Part shown: in pieces, positions 59,128 to 64,000 of the stretch | How the letters are laid out: the number at the start of each line of letters is the position of its first letter | Numbering within the stretch: position 1 is the first letter of the stretch | Source: Physcocola sp002396385 | Lineage (GTDB): Bacteria; Bacteroidota; Bacteroidia; Bacteroidales; Paludibacteraceae | DNA: 64,000 bases | Direction of reading: 5' to 3' | NCBI GenBank assembly: GCA_946535435.1 | Contig: CAMNDM010000010.1 | Span: 24,899 to 88,898 of the forward strand | Notes under the pieces: model-generated | Databases searched by the model: none | What the model was told of the DNA's origin: nothing | Seen by the model: the letters and a program-made list of their open reading frames with translations, nothing else | Translations under genes and position numbers: made by a program

Positions 59128-59451
59128 TTACTCGGAACACATGAGTATTACAAACCAGATAATGGCTGAAATGACAACAGAACCCACAATCCATAACACG
59201 GTTGCGTCTGAAGCCTCTTTTGCGGCCTCGAACTTGTCTTCAATGAAAAGTTTGTTTACTTGTCTCGACTTGAAGATGGCAATAATGCCAAACGGATTGC
59301 AGCACATTATAGTGGCGGCAATTGCCCACACCAAATGGTCGTCGGGTAAATAGGGGTCCCGGATGTCTAATTCGGGCGCTTTCCCTTTGTGTTGCGTGTT
59401 GAACGGCTTTTCTGTTCCTATTCCTTTTTTTGTTTCCTGTTTTTCCCCCAT
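59128..59451 (-). CDS. CD225/dispanin family membrane protein (second copy)
   Basis: A 107-residue protein with a hydrophilic start and two hydrophobic segments. The CD225 pattern is clear: PDDHLVWAIAATIMCCNPFGIIAIFKSRQVNKLFIEDKFEAAKEASDATVLWIVG, with the conserved double Cys and Gly in the first helix and a helical charged linker. It is more compact than the one at 58354. First gene of the four-gene cluster. Confidence 0.88.
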   Translation of the reverse strand: MGEKQETKKGIGTEKPFNTQHKGKAPELDIRDPYLPDDHLVWAIAATIMCCNPFGIIAIFKSRQVNKLFIEDKFEAAKEASDATVLWIVGSVVISAIIWFVILMCSE

Positions 59452-59470
59452 AGCACTTTTACTTACTCTA

Positions 59471-59478
59471 TAAAGATA
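59471..59478 (-). promoter_or_regulatory. Near-consensus -7 element of the CD225 cluster
   Basis: The minus strand reads TATCTTTA, one base off TAnnTTTG, 20 bases upstream of the ATG at 59451. It shares TATAAAGATAGC with the element at 59078. Confidence 0.3.
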
Positions 59479-59510
59479 GCCTTTTCTACCGTTTCTGCAA
59501 AATGCGGAAA

Positions 59511-59543
59511 GAAAAAAGAGGAAGTATCGGTCAATACTCCCTC
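59511..59543 (-). terminator. Terminator of the purB-ABC exporter pair
   Basis: GAGGAAGTAT (59518-59527) pairs with ATACTCCCTC (59534-59543), one mismatch, and is followed on the minus strand by TTTTTT. It lies 14 bases past the exporter stop codon. Confidence 0.75.
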
Positions 59544-59556
59544 TCGTATGTCCTTT

Positions 59557-61389
59557 TTAGAACGACTGCATATCGCAAAGTTTTTTGTAGATGCCGTTTA
59601 ACGCAATCAGTTCTTCGTGTCTGCCCCGTTCAACAATCTCGCCTTCGTTCATAACGCAAATCTCGTCTGCATTGCGGATGGTCGACAAACGGTGGGCGAT
59701 AACGATGGTGGTGCGGGTTTTCATCAAGTGCTCGAGTGCGCTCTGTACCAGTTTCTCACTCTCGGTGTCGAGTGCCGATGTCGCCTCGTCGAGAATAAGG
59801 ATTGGCGGGTTCTTCAGTATGGCGCGGGCTATGCTCAAACGCTGGCGCTGGCCACCTGACAAACGGCTGCCACGGTCGCCTATGTTGGTCTGATAACCAT
59901 CTTCGGTGCCTATGATAAAATCGTGCGCATTGGCAATTTTAGCTGCGTTTTCTATGGCCTCTTGGGTGGCTCCTTTGGTGCCGAATGTGATGTTGTTGGC
60001 AATGGTGTCGTTAAACAAGATGGCTTCCTGGTTAACGTTGCCCATCTGCGTCCTGACATCGTAGAGCGCCATATCTTTCACGTTTACACCGTCTATCAAC
60101 ACCTCGCCTTGTTGGACGTCGTAGAAGCGGGGGAGCAGATCGACCAAAGTCGACTTGCCAGAGCCCGATTGACCGACCAGGGCTACAGTTTTCCCTTTCT
60201 CAACAGTTAGGTTGATGTTCTTCAGCACCCATTGGTCGTCGTATTTGAACCATACGTTACGGAACTCGATTTTGTCGCTGAATGGTTTCAACGGCACAGG
60301 GTTCTCAACCACTTTCAACGGATTTTGGGCGGCGAGGATGGCGTCAATACGGTCCATCGAAGCACGTCCTTTCTCGATGCTGTACCAAGCCTTCGACAAG
60401 TCTTTCGCCGGATTGATGATGCTGTAGAAAATGATGAGGTAGTAGATGAAGCTCGAGGCATCGAGTGTACTGCTGCCGTCTAAAATGACCATGCCGCCGA
60501 ACACCAACACAATGCAGATGGTGATGGTGCCTAAGAACTCGCTCATAGGGTGGGCCAGCATGTTTCGGCGCTGCATGGAATTGCTTGTTTTCCGCAGGTC
60601 GTTATTCATCTGGCTGAAGCGGTTGGTCATATTCGTCTCGGCGTTAAAAGCCTTAATGACGCGAAGACCGCCCAGTGTTTCCTCTATCATCGACAGCAGT
60701 TGTCCGGTCTGGGTTTGTGCCAGAACCGATTTCCGCTTAAGCGATTTTCCCACTTTCCCCATCAGTATGCCGGCAAACGGCAACACTACCAGCACGAAGA
60801 GGGTTAGTTTCCAACTGAGCCAGAGAAGAACGCTGAAGTAGATAAGAATCATAATCGGATTCTTGGTCAGCATTTCTAGCGAACTCATAATCGAGGCTTC
60901 CACTTCTCCAACGTCCGATGTCATGCGGGCTATGATGTCGCCCTTCTTGTGCTTATGGAAGAAAGCGAGGTTTAAATCTACAATCTTGTCATAGAGCTGT
61001 TGGCGCAAGTCGCGTACAACACCGCTGCGTAGCGGTATAATGTAGTAGCTGGCAAGGTAGGCTGTTCCTGTTTTCAGGAGCGTCATAACTACCATAAAAG
61101 CGCCTAACAGTCCGAGTGTGGCAACTCCACCGTGTTCGTTTATGAACTGCTGCATCCACCAATAAGCATTGTTCTTCAAGGTCTCTGCCAAGTGGTTGAC
61201 ATCTACTGGCATGTAGGTGTACACCTGGTTCTCGATCTTGAACAAGATGTTCAGAATGGGGATAATCAGAGCGAACGAGAACAGGCTGAAAAGCGTTGAC
61301 AGTATGTTGAACATGAAGTTCAGCCCTACATACCGCTTATAGCCTGTTACGAACCGCCTGATGAGCCTGATAAATTGAGGTGACTGCAT
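59557..61389 (-). CDS. ABC exporter, fused membrane and ATPase domains (MsbA-like)
   Basis: A half-transporter that dimerises, probably moving a lipid or lipid-linked molecule. The 610-residue product has a transmembrane domain of about six helices (residues 1-330) and an ATPase domain with Walker A GQSGSGKST (about residue 405), Q-loop QMGNVNQEAILF, signature LSGGQRQRLSIARAI, Walker B ILILDEATSALD and His-loop IVIAHRLSTI. The N-terminal TM part is 20-30 residues longer than in E. coli MsbA. It follows purB by 33 bases on the same strand. The cargo is unknown; MsbA-like is by similarity. Confidence 0.88.
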   Translation of the reverse strand: MQSPQFIRLIRRFVTGYKRYVGLNFMFNILSTLFSLFSFALIIPILNILFKIENQVYTYMPVDVNHLAETLKNNAYWWMQQFINEHGGVATLGLLGAFMVVMTLLKTGTAYLASYYIIPLRSGVVRDLRQQLYDKIVDLNLAFFHKHKKGDIIARMTSDVGEVEASIMSSLEMLTKNPIMILIYFSVLLWLSWKLTLFVLVVLPFAGILMGKVGKSLKRKSVLAQTQTGQLLSMIEETLGGLRVIKAFNAETNMTNRFSQMNNDLRKTSNSMQRRNMLAHPMSEFLGTITICIVLVFGGMVILDGSSTLDASSFIYYLIIFYSIINPAKDLSKAWYSIEKGRASMDRIDAILAAQNPLKVVENPVPLKPFSDKIEFRNVWFKYDDQWVLKNINLTVEKGKTVALVGQSGSGKSTLVDLLPRFYDVQQGEVLIDGVNVKDMALYDVRTQMGNVNQEAILFNDTIANNITFGTKGATQEAIENAAKIANAHDFIIGTEDGYQTNIGDRGSRLSGGQRQRLSIARAILKNPPILILDEATSALDTESEKLVQSALEHLMKTRTTIVIAHRLSTIRNADEICVMNEGEIVERGRHEELIALNGIYKKLCDMQSF

Positions 61390-61422
61390 CCTTATTTGTT
61401 TGTTTCCCTTATTTGACAGGAC

Positions 61423-62766
61423 TTAGATTCCTGTGTAGTTGCTTGGCGTGATGGCCATCAACTCTTTCTTTACACTGTCGCTAACTTCAAGTGTTTGGAT
61501 AAAGTCGTGGATCGACTTTTCTGTGATTTCGCTGTTCGTACGTGTCAGGTTCTTCAGCGTTTCGTATGGGTTAGGATAGCCCTCGCGGCGGAGTATGGTC
61601 TGTATGCCTTCGGCTACAACGGCCCATGTGTTGTCGAGGTCGTATTGCAGACTCTCTTCGTGCAACAGCAGCTTGCCTAAACCTTTCAACGTGCTCTTTA
61701 TGGCTATGATGGCGTGTGCCATAGGAACACCCACGTTGCGGAGCACGGTGCTGTCGGTGAGGTCGCGCTGGAGGCGTGAAACCGGAAGTTTGGCAGAAAG
61801 GAATTGGAAAATAGCGTTGCTCATGCCCAGGTTGCCTTCCGCGTTTTCGTAGTCGATTGGGTTGACTTTGTGAGGCATTGCGCTAGAACCCACTTCGCCA
61901 GCCTTGATCTTCTGTTTGAAGTAGCCTAACGATATGTACATCCAAAAGTCGCGGTTCATGTCTATCATGATGGTGTTGATGCGCTTCAGACAGTCGAAAA
62001 TGGCGCCCAGATTGTCGTAGTTCGATATTTGGGTGGTCCATTGCTCGCGTTGCAAGCCGAGCACGTCATCAACGAAATGGTTGCCAAATGTTTTCCAGTC
62101 GATAGAAGGGTAGGCTACGTGGTGTGCGTTGAAGTTTCCGGTTGCACCACCGAACTTTGCGCTAACAGGCAGCTGCTTCAACTGGTTGAGTTGCACACCC
62201 AAACGGCTGACATATACCATAATTTCCTTTCCCAGACGGGTTGGAGAGGCGGGTTGGCCGTGGGTACGGGCCAGCATAGATACGTCTTTCCACTCGTCGG
62301 CCTTTTCTTGCAGGGTGTCAATCAACTGCTGGAGAACTGGAATGTACTCGTTGTTGATGGCGTCTTTCAGACTGAGCGGAATAGAAGTGTTGTTGATGTC
62401 TTGTGATGTAAGACCGAAATGGATGAACTCTTTCGCAGAAGTGAGTTTCAACGCATCGAACTTCTCTTTTAAAAAATACTCAACGGCTTTAACGTCGTGG
62501 TTTGTTGTTTGCTCAATCTCTTTGATGCGTTGTGCGTCTGCAACACTGAACTCCTTGTAGATGTTCCTTAGTGTAGGGAAAACGCTGTGGTCTACACTTT
62601 TCAACTGCTCTAACGGCAATTCGCAAAGGGTGATGAAATACTCAATCTCCACACGGACACGGTAGCGGATTAGCGCATATTCTGAAAAATACTCGCCAAG
62701 ATTGTCAACTTTGTTTCGGTAACGGCCATCGATGGGCGAAATTGCGGTGAGTGAATTCAACTCCAT
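61423..62766 (-). CDS. purB: Adenylosuccinate lyase
   Basis: Splits fumarate from adenylosuccinate and SAICAR in purine synthesis. The 447-residue product has the catalytic signature GSSAMPHKVNPIDYENAEGN (about residues 296-315), preceded by TRTHGQPASPTRLGKE-type ARTHGQPASPTRLGKE and the His in HFGLTSQDINNTS. It starts MELNSLTAISPIDGRY, as in the E. coli-like subfamily. A -7 element lies 50 bases upstream. Cotranscribed with the ABC exporter. Identification is firm. Confidence 0.96.
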   Translation of the reverse strand: MELNSLTAISPIDGRYRNKVDNLGEYFSEYALIRYRVRVEIEYFITLCELPLEQLKSVDHSVFPTLRNIYKEFSVADAQRIKEIEQTTNHDVKAVEYFLKEKFDALKLTSAKEFIHFGLTSQDINNTSIPLSLKDAINNEYIPVLQQLIDTLQEKADEWKDVSMLARTHGQPASPTRLGKEIMVYVSRLGVQLNQLKQLPVSAKFGGATGNFNAHHVAYPSIDWKTFGNHFVDDVLGLQREQWTTQISNYDNLGAIFDCLKRINTIMIDMNRDFWMYISLGYFKQKIKAGEVGSSAMPHKVNPIDYENAEGNLGMSNAIFQFLSAKLPVSRLQRDLTDSTVLRNVGVPMAHAIIAIKSTLKGLGKLLLHEESLQYDLDNTWAVVAEGIQTILRREGYPNPYETLKNLTRTNSEITEKSIHDFIQTLEVSDSVKKELMAITPSNYTGI

Positions 62767-62815
62767 TTCTTATCGTTTTTATGTTTGTTTGTCTTTCTTA
62801 TCGGAATTTGAAAGA

Positions 62816-62823
62816 CAAATTTA
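62816..62823 (-). promoter_or_regulatory. -7 promoter element of purB
   Basis: The minus strand reads TAAATTTG, an exact TAnnTTTG match, 50 bases upstream of the ATG at 62766. Confidence 0.55.
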
Positions 62824-63514
62824 GCATATTTTCCCTTGAATTTCCTTTTTTCGGGAAACTATTATTGATTTTTGCAGACTATACCTTATATATGTATATG
62901 CTTATCCGTCTAAAAAATAGAAGGTCTTGTATGTCCGTATGGTGTGAATTATTTTAAATTTCTTGTGGACTGTTTCTTGACAGAGGTCGTAGGCTTGGCC
63001 CGATTCTTGTAGACAAATTTGTATGCAGGCTTCTTCTGAAGGCTGTCAAATGATTGTAGATGAGTTTGTTCTGCAGGATAAAACTCTCTTTTGAAATTTT
63101 GAACAAGGCGCTGTTCGTGCGTATGGCGCGGCTTTTGAAAAACTGGTATATAATTGTGAAAATGTCCACATCTTATTTTTCCCGGCTATACTAATATTGC
63201 AGCGTGATTTCAAAACATCACCTGTACGGCGGTCTGTTGCAGAAGACGGTGCTTGACAGAATTTGTAAACGAACTTTTAATTATTTTTATTGCTTTAATC
63301 AATTAAATCAAAAATGGAAACACTTATTTTCAAACTTACAAAAAGACCAGTTGCCCTTATAATGTAATGCTGGTGTGTACAGACTCGTACACGAAGTTGT
63401 TGTTGAATCGCCTTTGAAATCTAACTTCATAAAAAGGCGGTAGTGTCTAATAAAAAATTGTTCTTATGGTGAAATAAAAAAATACCCTTTTTTGATGTTT
63501 TCAACTTAAAAATG
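62824..63514. other. Gene-poor stretch between purB and the PorP gene
   Basis: About 690 bases with no frame I can support. A 17-codon ATG frame at 63314-63367 (METLIFKLTKRPVALIM) and a 71-codon minus-strand frame at 62954-63169 are the only open stretches; neither has a matching -7 element or recognisable sequence. An imperfect hairpin CGCCTTT/AAAGGCG lies at about 63409-63442. The content is otherwise AT-rich. Confidence 0.5.
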
Positions 63515-63544
63515 TTGAAAACTTGAGAATATTACATATATTTG
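63515..63544 (+). promoter_or_regulatory. Promoter of the PorP/SprF gene
   Basis: TTG at 63515-63517 and TATATTTG at 63537-63544 are 19 bases apart, the standard Bacteroidetes -33/-7 spacing. The ATG is 59 bases beyond the -7 element. Confidence 0.6.
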
Positions 63545-63603
63545 CCACACTTATGGGGACTTTCGACTCCCTTAGTCTAATATCTTGAAAAAATAGTTTA
63601 GCA

Positions 63604-64000
63604 ATGAAGTTTAAATATATTAGCACGCTCTTGGTTTCAATGCTTTGTTTTATGGGCTTGAAAGCACAGGACGAGATTGTGTATGACCAGTATTACTGGA
63701 ACTACTATTTGGTGAACCCTGCAGTGGCAGGAGCAAGCCGTTGCTCTCACCTCTTGGGTTCGTTTAACAGAAAGTGGGTTGGTGTTGAAGATGCTCCGTT
63801 GACAGTTGATTTGAGTTTCCGTACCCGTATCTTGAAGAACCTGGGTATTGGCGCATACGGTTATTTCGACCGTAACGGTAATTCGCTCCGCCAGGGTGGA
63901 CAGGTTTCTTTGGCCTACCACATCCCTCTTACACAAAACAGCGGCTTCTTTATGAAAGACCGTGACTTGCAACGCCAGTTGTCGTTCGGTCTCTCGGCTG
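63604..64000 (+). CDS. PorP/SprF family type IX secretion membrane protein (3' end outside window)
   Basis: An outer-membrane protein of the type IX secretion and gliding apparatus. 132 codons are visible. Residues 1-21 are a signal peptide (FKYISTLLVSMLCFMGLKAQ). The mature start DEIVYDQYYWNYYLVNPAVAGASRCSHLLGSFNRKWVGVEDAP is the PorP/SprF family pattern, followed by beta-strands (RTRILKNLGIGAYGYFDRNG, GGQVSLAYHIPLT). The family is about 300 residues, so the larger part lies right of the window. In related genomes porP is often followed by porK, porL, porM and porN. Signal peptide and promoter are clear. Confidence 0.9.
   Translation, partial: MKFKYISTLLVSMLCFMGLKAQDEIVYDQYYWNYYLVNPAVAGASRCSHLLGSFNRKWVGVEDAPLTVDLSFRTRILKNLGIGAYGYFDRNGNSLRQGGQVSLAYHIPLTQNSGFFMKDRDLQRQLSFGLSA

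Noticed and set aside
62954..63169. A 71-codon minus-strand frame between purB and porP
   Set aside because: No -7 element upstream, no recognisable sequence, and a composition typical of noncoding AT-rich DNA.
1..64000. CRISPR arrays, rRNA genes, intact insertion sequences and prophage
   Set aside because: No regularly spaced repeats, rRNA stretches, transposase cores with terminal inverted repeats, or phage structural genes were seen.

Overview
The window looks like a chromosome segment of a Bacteroidales bacterium (phylum Bacteroidota) that carries a type IX secretion system. Reasons: many start regions are preceded by the Bacteroidetes -7 element TAnnTTTG with few strong ribosome-binding sites; the RNA polymerase omega gene is the Rpb6-type form of this phylum, inside a bamD-omega-coaBC-porD-recN run; complex I lacks the NADH-oxidising module; and PorD, PorP/SprF, DUF4254, DUF4421-like and FISUMP-type proteins occur. 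Family or genus cannot be settled from the sequence alone.

Layout. 0-5 kb: a truncated aromatic amino acid ammonia-lyase (much like the Flavobacterium tyrosine ammonia-lyase of pigment clusters), rpsT, two identical tRNA-Glu genes with their own promoters, a single-domain arabinose-5-phosphate isomerase, LemA, a LOG-family hydrolase and malate dehydrogenase. 5-16 kb: panC-panD, an M23/LysM endopeptidase, topA, an OmpA-type envelope protein, a Na/phosphate cotransporter, and a DUF4254-GT9 glycan pair. A perfect 20-bp palindrome lies between the endopeptidase and topA.

16-25 kb is the accessory part. A two-gene surface-protein cassette (a small protein with a sorting-domain-like C-terminus plus a large FISUMP-domain protein) is present twice in tandem, 4,741 bp apart, each copy followed by a GNAT gene. 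In the left copy the GNAT is a wreck, and an AT-rich stretch lies between it and the cassette. That stretch holds one intact unknown gene, a GIY-YIG-like gene broken by one stop codon with a duplicated start region, and a CoiA-like zinc-finger fragment. An AAA-ATPase scrap follows the right copy.

25-47 kb: an MFS exporter, the bamD-to-recN run (outer-membrane assembly, RNA polymerase, CoA synthesis, T9SS, DNA repair), small lipoproteins including a thioredoxin-fold protein without the CxxC, an AmpG-like permease, a 1,423-residue acyl-CoA dehydratase activase-type protein, and an MBOAT acyltransferase with an SGNH-like partner. 47-57 kb is the ten-gene nuo operon (A, B, CD, H-N) on the minus strand. 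58-64 kb: a cluster of small CD225/DUF2752 membrane proteins, an ABC exporter with purB, a gene-poor stretch, and the start of a porP/sprF gene cut by the window end.

Functionally most of the window is housekeeping and cell-envelope biology. The best candidate for something undescribed is the duplicated two-gene surface cassette with its decaying island. No CRISPR array, rRNA, intact insertion sequence or prophage was seen.
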